Shown piece by piece: positions 45,151 through 52,740 of a stretch of 64,000 bases of DNA. Source of the DNA: CAVRCA01 sp963719345 (lineage in GTDB: Bacteria > Pseudomonadota > Alphaproteobacteria > Acetobacterales > Acetobacteraceae); contig CAVRCA010000004.1 of the NCBI GenBank assembly GCA_963719345.1, forward strand, positions 558,001 to 622,000, read 5' to 3'. Position 1 is the stretch's first letter. The number at the start of each line of letters is the position of its first letter. The translations under genes were made by a program, and so were the position numbers. The notes under the pieces were generated by a model. It saw only the letters and a list, made by a program, of their open reading frames with translations. It had not been told where the DNA came from and did no database searches.

Positions 45151-46299
45151 TCAGGCGGCGACCTCGTTCGCCTTGGTGGCACCCCGCGCGCCGAGCGGCT
45201 TCTCCGGGCCCTTTGTCGTGTCGCGCGCCGTCTGGTGCTCCATCTCGGCGTCGATCTCGGCGCCGACCAGCACCACGATGGTCGAGAGCCAGATCCAGGT
45301 CATGAACCCGACCACCGCGCCGAGCGAGCCGTACGTCTTGTTGTAGCTGCCGAAATTGGCCACGTACCAGGAGAACGCGATCGAAAGGATTACCCAGACG
45401 ATGGCGGCGAAGCCGCCGCCCCATGTCACCCACCGCCAGCGCGGCTCGGCGCGGCTCGGGCCGTAGCGGTAGAGCACGGCGAGGAACAGCGAGATGATCA
45501 CGAGCAGCACCGGCCAGCGCGCCAGCCGGAGCAGGACGTCCGCCACACCTCCCAGTCCGACGAAATTGAGTGCGATCGGCAGCGCGACCACCGCAATCAG
45601 GGCGATGATCACGAACACCAGCGAGCCCAAGGTGAGTGCCAGCGAGAGCACCGTCCGATAGATGAAACTACGCTTCTCGGTCTCCTCGTAGACGACGTTG
45701 AGCGAGTCGAAGATCGACTTGGTACCCCCGTTGGCGCTCCACAGCGCCAGCAGCAGCCCGAAGATCGCGCCGAGGCTGAGCGCGCCGCCGCTGTTCTCCG
45801 TTATGCGCTTGAGCTGGTCGCCAATGATCTGCATGCCGCCGGAGGGTACGACCCCGTTCAGCGCGTTGATGTGGTCGGATACGCTGGAGGGGTCGGCGAC
45901 CATGCCGTAAAGCGAGATCAGGGCGGCGAGCGCCGGAAACATTGCCAGCAAGCCGAAGAACGTGACACCGGCGGCCTCCGACATGAGCCGGTGGCGGGAC
46001 ACGTTGGCAGCCACCCGCTTGCCGATGTCCATCCAGCCGCGCGCCGGGATCTCGGTCGGCGACGACGCGTCCCGCCCGCGTGCCCGCCCGTCGCCGCCTC
46101 TGTCACTGCCTCCGGCGCTCGTCCGGCGGTGGCGCTGATCGGCGTGCAGTTCCTCGCGAAGAGCCGCCAGGTTGCCGGCGGGCGTCGAAGGTCGACGGCG
46201 AGCCGGTGCGGGGCTTCGCGAGGCGGCGCTGGCCAATCCGAGCCCGGCGAGGGCGGCCAGCACGAGGTAGTCGAGCTTGAGATTGGCAAGGGGGCGCAA
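45151..46299 (-). CDS. YihY/BrkB-family inner-membrane protein
   Basis: A 382-aa protein with about six TM helices: AGVTFFGLLAMFPALAALIS, GALSLGAIFGLLLALWSANG, VLSLALTLGSLVFVIIALIA, VLLVIISLFLAVLYRYGPSR, and GFAAIVWVILSIAFSWYVAN with FGSYNKTYGSLGAVVGFMTW, typical of the family. Before the domain there is a roughly 90-residue N-terminal segment with one hydrophobic helix and an Arg/Ser/Pro-rich region. The start is TTG at 46299 and uncertain. Cellular role of the family is not settled. Confidence 0.88.
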   Translation of the reverse strand: MRPLANLKLDYLVLAALAGLGLASAASRSPAPARRRPSTPAGNLAALREELHADQRHRRTSAGGSDRGGDGRARGRDASSPTEIPARGWMDIGKRVAANVSRHRLMSEAAGVTFFGLLAMFPALAALISLYGMVADPSSVSDHINALNGVVPSGGMQIIGDQLKRITENSGGALSLGAIFGLLLALWSANGGTKSIFDSLNVVYEETEKRSFIYRTVLSLALTLGSLVFVIIALIAVVALPIALNFVGLGGVADVLLRLARWPVLLVIISLFLAVLYRYGPSRAEPRWRWVTWGGGFAAIVWVILSIAFSWYVANFGSYNKTYGSLGAVVGFMTWIWLSTIVVLVGAEIDAEMEHQTARDTTKGPEKPLGARGATKANEVAA

Positions 46300-46397
46300 C
46301 GGCGGGCTCGCTCTTGGTTCTCCGGATCAACCGTACCGAGGCGCGATCGTTGCATGCCGATCGACTTGTGGGGTGCGCCACGGTAAGGCTCGGCCCG

Positions 46398-47159
46398 ATG
46401 TGCGCCGCCCCGCTGCTCCCGATCCTGTTTGCGGGCGACCCGCACGGCGTCTACGAGCCGATCCTGCGCGCCTGCGCCGCACAGCCGCCCGGGTGCCTGA
46501 TCCTGCTCGGCGACCAGGACCTCGATCGGGCGCCGCTGCGGTCGGTGCTGGCGCCGGTGTTCGCCGCCGGCTGGCAAGTGCTGTGGATCATGGGCAACCA
46601 CGACGCCGACACCGAGGTCCGCTACGACAATCTTGCCGGCGACCATCCGGAGGGCGACATCGGCAGCCGTGTGGTGGAAGTTGCGGGCGTGCGTATCGCC
46701 GGTCTCGGCGGCGTGTTCAAGCCCCGGGTGTGGTCACCGGCAACGGTCAGCGAGAAGGCCGAGACCGACCCGCCGCAATATGCGACCCGGGCAGCGTTTC
46801 ACGCGGCACTCCGACCCGGGGAGGCCTGGCGCGGCGGACTGCCGCTATGGCACCGGGACACGATTTTCCCGGAGGATTTTTCGACCTTGGCGGCCCAGCG
46901 GTTCGATGTGCTGGTGACGCACGAGGCGCCCGGCTCGCTCAAGCACGGCGTCCCGGCCATCGGCGCGCTGGCCGAGGCGGCCGGGGCTCGGCTGATCGTT
47001 CATGGCCACCACCACACGAGCTACACCGCCCGTCTTGCGAGCGGCATCGTGGTCCGCGGGCTGCGGCGTCGCCGAGACGTGGACGCTCGACTGGGATGGT
47101 TAAGGCCGGGCTGCTATGAGTGGGCTTTGGCCCGGCTTAAGAGTGAAAAGGCGATATGA
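46398..47159 (+). CDS. Calcineurin-like metallophosphoesterase
   Basis: A 253-aa dimetal phosphoesterase with the full motif set: GDPHGVYEPI (D-x-H), LLGDQDLD (GD), WIMGNHDADT (GNHD), VTHEAPGS (H) and HGHHHTSYT (GHxH). Start at ATG 46398. The C-terminus has two possible readings. The open frame runs to 47159 and its TGA overlaps the next ATG (ATGA); a one-base shift near 47063 would instead give GVAETWTLDWDG and a TAA at 47101-47103, which looks more like a natural end. Natural substrate unknown. Confidence 0.85.
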   Translation: MCAAPLLPILFAGDPHGVYEPILRACAAQPPGCLILLGDQDLDRAPLRSVLAPVFAAGWQVLWIMGNHDADTEVRYDNLAGDHPEGDIGSRVVEVAGVRIAGLGGVFKPRVWSPATVSEKAETDPPQYATRAAFHAALRPGEAWRGGLPLWHRDTIFPEDFSTLAAQRFDVLVTHEAPGSLKHGVPAIGALAEAAGARLIVHGHHHTSYTARLASGIVVRGLRRRRDVDARLGWLRPGCYEWALARLKSEKAI

Positions 47160-47770
47160 CAGAGCACCCATTATCCGACCGGCAAAGTGTTGAGGACATC
47201 GCCAAGCGCCATGGTTTCGGACCGGAGGCGGGGCGCGTCATGCTGGACGCGCTGGTCGCGGGCGGCGGCGGCATGGCGCAATTTGCGCACTCCGAGTTCG
47301 GCGGCTCCGGCCAGTGGATGCGGGGCAGCATGACGATGGCCGGCAGCCTGTCCGACCACGGTCTCAAGGCCCGGGTGGACGCCCTGTGCAACGACCTCGC
47401 GGCCCTCGTCGGACGCGAGTCCGGACCAGCGCGGAGCGGCAGCTTCCAGTCGCAGCACCAGGGGCACCCGGGCAAGTCTGCGACGGACGACCCGAGCCTC
47501 GTCGTACCGCCGCAGATGCGGACCTCGGAGAATTGGTGGCCCGGCGATCTCGGATCCCCCGACAGCAGCGGGGCGCAGAACGGCACGCGCTACGCCTACT
47601 TCGCCGGGCCGCGCCGGCTCGCTATCGAATTGGGCGGTAAGGTGACGGTGTACGACACCGGCGGCCACCAGATCGGCGGTGTCGCGCAGCAGCAATCGGT
47701 CGGCGGCTCCCTCAAATTTACCAGCCAGCACGGGACGGTGTCGCTGGCGCGGCTTCCGGTCGTGTCGTAG
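47156..47770 (+). CDS. SHOCT-like/conserved hypothetical protein
   Basis: A 204-aa protein. The N-terminus VEDIAKRHGFGPEAGRVMLD, with GGGMAQFAHSEFGGSGQWMR and GLKARVDALCNDLAAL, and the C-terminus GTRYAYFAGPRRLAIELGGK, VTVYDTGGHQIGGVAQQQS form two blocks joined by a variable linker. I recall this arrangement from proteins annotated as SHOCT-domain proteins, with no established function. AAGG precedes the ATG at 47156. The last 53 nt overlap the 3' end of the convergent MFS gene. Confidence 0.75.
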   Translation: MTEHPLSDRQSVEDIAKRHGFGPEAGRVMLDALVAGGGGMAQFAHSEFGGSGQWMRGSMTMAGSLSDHGLKARVDALCNDLAALVGRESGPARSGSFQSQHQGHPGKSATDDPSLVVPPQMRTSENWWPGDLGSPDSSGAQNGTRYAYFAGPRRLAIELGGKVTVYDTGGHQIGGVAQQQSVGGSLKFTSQHGTVSLARLPVVS

Positions 47771-48920
47771 GGAGCCGAAGCCGCGCGGCCACCGGCAGCG
47801 CGACGGCGCACAGCAACGCCATCGCCCAGAACGCCTCGGCGCCAAACCGGCCGTAGAGCGGGCCGCTCGCCAGCGTGAGAAGGGCCGAGATCGAGCCGAC
47901 GGCGACGGTGCCGTAGAACGCCTGCGCCGTCGACGCGAGAGACGGCGGCACGATGCGCGCGAGCACGTCCATGCAGGCCAGGTGCAGGAAGGCAAAGGTC
48001 AGGCCGTGCAGCGGCTGGACCACCGCCATGGCCGGGACCGCGACGGTGCAGGCCGACACGCTCCACCGGATAACGCCCGCCGCCGCCGCCAGCAGCGCCG
48101 CGCGGCGGGGGCCGATGCGGCGGAGCAGCGGTGGCCCGAGCACGACGAACACCAGCACCTCGGAGGCGACGGCCTCCGACCAGAGCAGGCCGGCCACCCC
48201 GGGGCTGATCCCCGCCTTGCTCCAGCGAATGACCTGGAAGCTGTCGTGCAAGGCGTGACTGCCTCCCACCAGTGCCGCCACCACCATCAGCCGGCGAAAC
48301 AGCGGCAGGCGCAACAATGCGAGGGCATCGGTCGCGGCTCCGCCGCCCGCCCGCGACTGGGCGCGGCCGTCCTTGGGATCGGGCACTCGCAGGGAGGCCA
48401 GGGCGGCGAAGGCAAGCAATCCGGCGGTGAGCCACACGACCACGGCCAGGCCGGACCGCTCCACGCACTGCCCGGCGAGCACCGTGCCGACGATGAAGGC
48501 GGCCGAACCGGCGCCGCGCACCCAGCCATAGTCGAACCGGGGGCCTGCCGGCTTGGCCGTGGCAGCCTGGAGGGTCAGGGCGTCGGCGAGCGGCACCAGG
48601 GGCGCGAGCATGGCCGCATGCAGCACGGCAATCCCCAGCAGGACGAAAAAGCCGCCCGGGATGCGGTAGCCGAGTGCCACGATAGCCGAGGCGACAAGGT
48701 ATCCCGTCAGCACGCGCCGGGGCAGTCCGGACCGGTCGGCAAGGCGACCGCCGCCGGGTCCGGCCAACAGCCGGATCGCCGTTCCCGCGGCCAATACCGC
48801 TCCGATCTCGCTCGGCCCAAGGCCGCGTTGCTGCAGCAGGCCGGGCAGGAACGGCGAGCTCGCGCCGAAAGCGGCGAACATGCAGAAATACAGTCCCAGG
48901 AAGGACCGAAGCTGCGTCAT
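47718..48920 (-). CDS. MFS transporter (HcaT/3-phenylpropionate permease-like)
   Basis: A 400-aa, 12-TM carrier starting MTQLRSFLGLYFCMFAAFGA, with VASAIVALGYRIPGGFFVLL and GSHALHDSFQVIRWSKAGIS in TM positions where HcaT and related nucleoside/phenylpropionate carriers are similar. Function as an uptake system for an aromatic acid or sugar is possible. It ends inside the convergent gene: 53 nt of 3' coding sequence overlap (47718-47770). No clear ribosome site was found. Confidence 0.82.
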   Translation of the reverse strand: MTQLRSFLGLYFCMFAAFGASSPFLPGLLQQRGLGPSEIGAVLAAGTAIRLLAGPGGGRLADRSGLPRRVLTGYLVASAIVALGYRIPGGFFVLLGIAVLHAAMLAPLVPLADALTLQAATAKPAGPRFDYGWVRGAGSAAFIVGTVLAGQCVERSGLAVVVWLTAGLLAFAALASLRVPDPKDGRAQSRAGGGAATDALALLRLPLFRRLMVVAALVGGSHALHDSFQVIRWSKAGISPGVAGLLWSEAVASEVLVFVVLGPPLLRRIGPRRAALLAAAAGVIRWSVSACTVAVPAMAVVQPLHGLTFAFLHLACMDVLARIVPPSLASTAQAFYGTVAVGSISALLTLASGPLYGRFGAEAFWAMALLCAVALPVAARLRLPTTRPEAAPATPSRAGW

Positions 48921-48980
48921 CGCGCTGCACCGGCGAGCCCCGCCGCCCAATCGCTCAGGCAGCGGGCGCGGCCAGGGGCT

Positions 48981-50039
48981 TCAGCCAGCCCGGTTCTCGT
49001 GCTGGAGAAAGAAGCGCACCATCTCCCGGGTTGCGTCCGGCCCACGCGGATCGGTGAATGACCCGGCCGGGCTGCCGCCCGCCCATGCATGACCGCCGCC
49101 ATGCACGACCCATTGCTCGAGCACCGGCCGGCCGCGCGCGTCCCGGTGCGCCGTGACGGTGTAGGAGCGTCCACCCGCCACGCTGCCCTGTTCGACTTTG
49201 CGGGTAAGGCCGGCCGTCGGCATCGCGGCGCCGATCACCGCGTCGCCGTTCAGCGGGTTGACGGTGGAGTCGCGGTCGCCGTGGAAGACGATCGTGGGCA
49301 CGTTTCGGTCGCCGCTCCGGCGCGCCGGCCCCGGCCGGCCACCGCGCATGGCGGCAAAGGCCGAGGCGACGTCGCTCGCGGCGCCGCAGGCGAGACCGGA
49401 ATGCACGCCGACCGCCGCATAGAGGTCAGGGTAGGCATCTGCCATGATCGCCGCCGCCGCGCCGCCGGCGGAGAGGCCCGCGACATACACCCGGCGTCGG
49501 TCGACGGCGTAGCGGTGCATGACGTCGCGTGTGATGCCGGCGATCAGCGAGGGCTCGCCACGGTCGCGCCCTTGGTCTCCGGCGTTGAACCAGTTCCAGC
49601 ATTTTTGGGCGTTCGCCGCCTGGGTCTGGCCCGGGTACGCGACCAGGAAAGTGTGTTCCTCCGCCGCCGCGTTCATGCGGGTGCCCGCGGCAAAATCGTC
49701 CGGCGATTGCGAACAGCCGTGCAGCATGACGATCAACGGGACCGGCTGACCCCGGTAGCCGCTTGGCACGTAGAGTTTATAGGGCCGCGTGCCGGCCTCG
49801 TTGCTGAACGAGGCGGTGAGGAATTGGCCGGGACCGGGTTGCGACGGGCCAGGTTGCGGCTGCCGGGCGGGGCCGGGCGCCGGTCGCGCCCGAGCCGGGC
49901 GGCTGAGCGGCGCGCGCACCTCGGGGCTGCCCGGCAACACGCGCTGCAACAGGGCGGCGACGTCGCCCAGTGGGAGGCTGCCGGCTTGGCGGGCCGCCGC
50001 CTCGATCATTTGGCGAAGGGATGCGGGCTTCATGGGCAT
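48981..50039 (-). CDS. PHB-depolymerase-family (LpqC-type) esterase
   Basis: A 352-aa alpha/beta hydrolase of the extracellular PHB depolymerase/feruloyl esterase type: ASFSNEAGTRPYKLYVPSGY, PLIVMLHGCSQSPDDFAAGT (oxyanion region), YVAGLSAGGAAAAIMADAYP with nucleophile Ser in GLSAGG, IVFHGDRDSTVNPLNGDAV and VVHGGGHAWAGGSPAGSF near the C-terminus (catalytic Asp and His). A Pro/Gln-rich linker of about 40 residues precedes the domain. No classical signal peptide is evident. Start taken at 50039; 50033 is equally possible. Chain-length specificity unknown. Confidence 0.9.
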   Translation of the reverse strand: MPMKPASLRQMIEAAARQAGSLPLGDVAALLQRVLPGSPEVRAPLSRPARARPAPGPARQPQPGPSQPGPGQFLTASFSNEAGTRPYKLYVPSGYRGQPVPLIVMLHGCSQSPDDFAAGTRMNAAAEEHTFLVAYPGQTQAANAQKCWNWFNAGDQGRDRGEPSLIAGITRDVMHRYAVDRRRVYVAGLSAGGAAAAIMADAYPDLYAAVGVHSGLACGAASDVASAFAAMRGGRPGPARRSGDRNVPTIVFHGDRDSTVNPLNGDAVIGAAMPTAGLTRKVEQGSVAGGRSYTVTAHRDARGRPVLEQWVVHGGGHAWAGGSPAGSFTDPRGPDATREMVRFFLQHENRAG

Positions 50040-50135
50040 GGCGGTCCTTGTGAAAGACGGCAGCGCCAAGGGCAAGCGCACCGCTTCGGGGGCGCCATCC
50101 GGGGGACGGCCGGTGGGTTGCGGATATTTCCTGCC

Positions 50136-50558
50136 TTAGTGCGTGCGGTCGCTTAGCGCGGCCTTGACCTCGGGGCTCGCCTGCAAGGCGCCAAGCACCG
50201 TGATGGATGCGATGGTGGCCCTGGCCAGCTCGGGCGTGACATCGCGGGCAATGGCGGCCAGCCCGAGCACGTTGATGTCGAGCATCTCGCCGGCAGCTCG
50301 GGCCCGTTCAAGCTCGGCGCGGCTGTAGTGACGCAAGCCGAGATCAAGAGTTCTCCGAGCGACCGATTGGCGGAGCACGTCGGCATGCCGATCGAGCTGG
50401 TTACGGATGGCGGTGCGGATGAAGTCGGTGCGATTCGAGTAGAAGCCGTCCTGGACCATGAGATCGACCTGGCCGAGATCGACGAACCCAAGGTTGATCG
50501 TGATTTTCTCGCTGTCGACGGCCCTCGTACGCTGTCGTTGCTCCTCCGCCAACACCAC
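50136..50558 (-). CDS. Ribbon-helix-helix (CopG-type) transcriptional regulator
   Basis: A 140-aa protein whose N-terminal domain (EKITINLGFVDLGQVDLMVQ, then DGFYSNRTDFIRTAIRNQLD) is a ribbon-helix-helix DNA-binding fold, with a C-terminal helical part (YSRAELERARAAGEMLDINV). Start GTG at 50558, though TTG at 50552 is possible. Immediately upstream is a palindromic array of ACCATCC (50561-50597), probably its own operator. The gene lies downstream of the DNA ligase on the same strand. The regulated targets are not known. Confidence 0.78.
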   Translation of the reverse strand: MVLAEEQRQRTRAVDSEKITINLGFVDLGQVDLMVQDGFYSNRTDFIRTAIRNQLDRHADVLRQSVARRTLDLGLRHYSRAELERARAAGEMLDINVLGLAAIARDVTPELARATIASITVLGALQASPEVKAALSDRTH

Positions 50559-50560
50559 TC

Positions 50561-50597
50561 ACCATCCCAATACCATCCAATCGGATGGTGAATTGGG
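50561..50597. promoter_or_regulatory. Operator-like ACCATCC repeat array upstream of the RHH gene
   Basis: The 7-mer ACCATCC occurs at 50561-50567 and 50572-50578, 11 bp apart (one helical turn), and inverted (GGATGGT) at 50583-50589. An outer CCCAAT (50566-50571) pairs with ATTGGG (50592-50597). RHH proteins bind tandem or inverted short sites, so autorepression of the gene starting at 50558 is the natural inference. Confidence 0.65.
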
Positions 50598-50631
50598 GTG
50601 GGCGACGGTGGTTTGCAAGCGGCCGCCGAAG

Positions 50632-51651
50632 TCACATGCCGAGTTGCTCCATGGTGCATTGCGCCGGAGCCTTGTCGGGGCGGAAGCGGAGCAACGTGGT
50701 GCCGTGGCGGAAGCGGTCGTCCGAGACGTGATCGAAGCGGACCTCGATCACGAGTTCTGGTCGCAGCCTCTCCCAGGCGTTCTCCTGGCCATTGCTCCAG
50801 CGGCTCGGGCCGCCGGGGACCCGGCCGGTGAACCCCTCGCCGCCCCGCAGCGCCTCCAGCCGTGCCGTCAACGCCGGTCGCTCGGTACGCGGGATGGTCG
50901 ACGTGAAGCCTACATGGTTGAGGCGGCCGGCCGTATCGTAGAGGCCGAGCAACAGCGAGCCGACCTGTCGCTCGGCGCGCAGGTAGCGGAAGCCCCCGAC
51001 CACGCAGTCGGCGGTGCGCTGGCGCTTGACCTTCACCATCGCGTCGCGCTTGCCCGAATGGTAGGAGGCGTCGAGCCGCTTCGCCATCACGCCATCCCGC
51101 CCGGGCACGGCGTGATCGAGCCAGCCTTGCGCGTCGGCCAACGAATGGGCGACCGGGCCGAGGACGAGCGCCTTGTCGGCGAGGTCGGGCATCAGCGCCT
51201 CCAAGGCGACGCGCCGCTCGGCCAGCGGACGGCCGGTGAGGTCGCGGCCGCGGCGGTCGACCAGCAGATCGAACAGCACGAGCTTGGCGGGCTGTTCGGC
51301 CGCGAGCTTGCGGACCCGGCTTTCGGCGGGGTGCAGCCGCATCTGCAGCGCCTCGAACGAGCTGCCTTCCCCATCCGGGATGATGATCTCGCCGTCCAGC
51401 ACGAAGCGGCTTGCGGCGACCGCGGCGAGCGCCGTCACCAGGTCGGGAAAATAGCGGCCGAGCGGCTGGCCCGATTTGGAGCGCAGTTCGACCGCGGGGC
51501 CGTCGCGGAAGGCGAGGCAACGGAAGCCGTCGAACTTCGGCTCGTACTGCCAGCCTTCGTCGCCCGGCAGCGTCGCGGCGCTCTGCGCCTCCATCGGTGC
51601 GAAATCGAGCGGGATCGGCAAGTCGAGATCAGGGTTTTGGCTGTCCGGCAT
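50632..51651 (-). CDS. ATP-dependent DNA ligase (LigC/LigD-adenylation type)
   Basis: A 339-aa single-unit ligase. The nucleotidyltransferase motif I is EPKFDGFRCLA (Lys in KxDG); DGEIIIPDGEGSSFEALQMR is motif III-like, EGVMAKRLD-type motif IV appears as DGVMAKRLDASYHSGKRDAM, and motif V is VKVKRQRTADCVVGG. The OB-fold C-terminal region ends RPELVIEVRFDHVSDDRFRH. Ku or LigD primase/nuclease domains are not nearby, so a role in end joining or repair is unproven. Confidence 0.92.
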   Translation of the reverse strand: MPDSQNPDLDLPIPLDFAPMEAQSAATLPGDEGWQYEPKFDGFRCLAFRDGPAVELRSKSGQPLGRYFPDLVTALAAVAASRFVLDGEIIIPDGEGSSFEALQMRLHPAESRVRKLAAEQPAKLVLFDLLVDRRGRDLTGRPLAERRVALEALMPDLADKALVLGPVAHSLADAQGWLDHAVPGRDGVMAKRLDASYHSGKRDAMVKVKRQRTADCVVGGFRYLRAERQVGSLLLGLYDTAGRLNHVGFTSTIPRTERPALTARLEALRGGEGFTGRVPGGPSRWSNGQENAWERLRPELVIEVRFDHVSDDRFRHGTTLLRFRPDKAPAQCTMEQLGM

Positions 51652-51800
51652 GACCGGCGCACTCCCATCAGTCGCGTTGCGGGCCGGCTGATAGCGCCCC
51701 GGTTGGGGTCACGGTTCCGTAGCGGCTGCCTGCGCGGCGATGCCGCCGCCTTGCGTTGACCCCCCCGGACTGCTTGGGTAAGGACAAGCGTGGGTGGCCG

Positions 51801-52256
51801 ATGCCGCCTCAAGTGGAGCAATGCGTGAAGGACGTACGCGACGCGCTCACGGTGGCGCGCAACACGAATGGCGGGCTGGTCAAACGCCCGCTCTCGCCGC
51901 ACCTGCAGATCTACCGGCCGCAGATCAGCACCACGCTGTCCATCATGCACCGGGTGAGCGGCATGGCGCTGTCGGCGGGCGCCCTCATGCTGGTGTGGTG
52001 GCTGGTGGCCGCCGCGACCTCCGAGGCGGCCTTCGATGCCGTGCAATGGTTCCTCGACAGCGTGCTCGGCTGGCTGGCCCTGTTCGTCTGGACCTTGGCG
52101 CTGTTCTACCATTTCTTCGCCGGTCTGCGGCATCTCGCCTGGGACGCGGGCTACGGCTTCGAGAAGCCGCTGTATCACTACACGGGCTACGCGGTCGTTA
52201 TAGGCACCGTGGTTTGCACCGTACTGATCTGGATCATCGGCTTGGCGGTGAAGTGA
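51801..52256 (+). CDS. sdhC: Succinate dehydrogenase cytochrome b556 subunit
   Basis: Membrane anchor of complex II. The core runs RPLSPHLQIYRPQISTTLSI and MHRVSGMALSAGALMLVWW (Ser and Arg at the quinone pocket, heme His), then VWTLALFYHFFAGLRHLAWD with the heme-ligand His region, and a final helix (TGYAVVIGTVVCTVLIW). Three TM helices. Start at ATG 51801 or GTG 51825 (with GTGGAGCA upstream); the second gives VKDVRDALTVARNTNG and may be more typical. First gene of the sdh operon. Confidence 0.93.
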   Translation: MPPQVEQCVKDVRDALTVARNTNGGLVKRPLSPHLQIYRPQISTTLSIMHRVSGMALSAGALMLVWWLVAAATSEAAFDAVQWFLDSVLGWLALFVWTLALFYHFFAGLRHLAWDAGYGFEKPLYHYTGYAVVIGTVVCTVLIWIIGLAVK

Positions 52257-52265
52257 GCGCGTTCG

Positions 52266-52685
52266 ATGTCTGAAACCGGTAAGGCGTCCTCCTCGCGCGG
52301 CGTTCACGTGGCGGTCATGCGGTCCCAGCTCGGGCGGGTGCGCGGGCTTGGCGCGTCGAAATCGGGCGTCGGGACGTGGTGGGCCGAGCGCGTTACCAGC
52401 ATCGCGCTGGTCCCGCTGACCCTTTGGTTCGTCTTTTCAGCCCTCCGGTTGGTCGGGGCGCCGCATGCGGCGGTGCTCGACTGGATGGCGAGCCCGGTCA
52501 CCATCGTCCTGATGATCTGCCTCCTCCTGACGACGTTCCACCATATGCAGCTCGGCCTGGTGGTCATCGTCGAGGACTATGTCCATGTCGAGAGCGCCCG
52601 TTTCATCCTGCTGCTGCTGATCAAGGCGGTGTGCTTCGTGGCGGCCCTCGCAGGGATTGTCTCGGTCCTCAAGCTGGGGCTTTGA
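52266..52685 (+). CDS. sdhD: Succinate dehydrogenase hydrophobic membrane anchor
   Basis: A 139-aa, three-TM subunit: LGRVRGLGASKSGVGTWWAE with the conserved SGxxxWW-like segment, VTSIALVPLTLWFVFSALRL, and LMICLLLTTFHHMQLGLVVI, VEDYVHVE, carrying the heme-coordinating His. It follows sdhC by 9 nt and precedes sdhA by 55 nt. Confidence 0.93.
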   Translation: MSETGKASSSRGVHVAVMRSQLGRVRGLGASKSGVGTWWAERVTSIALVPLTLWFVFSALRLVGAPHAAVLDWMASPVTIVLMICLLLTTFHHMQLGLVVIVEDYVHVESARFILLLLIKAVCFVAALAGIVSVLKLGL

Positions 52686-52740
52686 TCCGTGCGCCCGGTG
52701 CCAATCTATCGGGTAGGCTTCCGAACCGAGTGAGCGAGCG

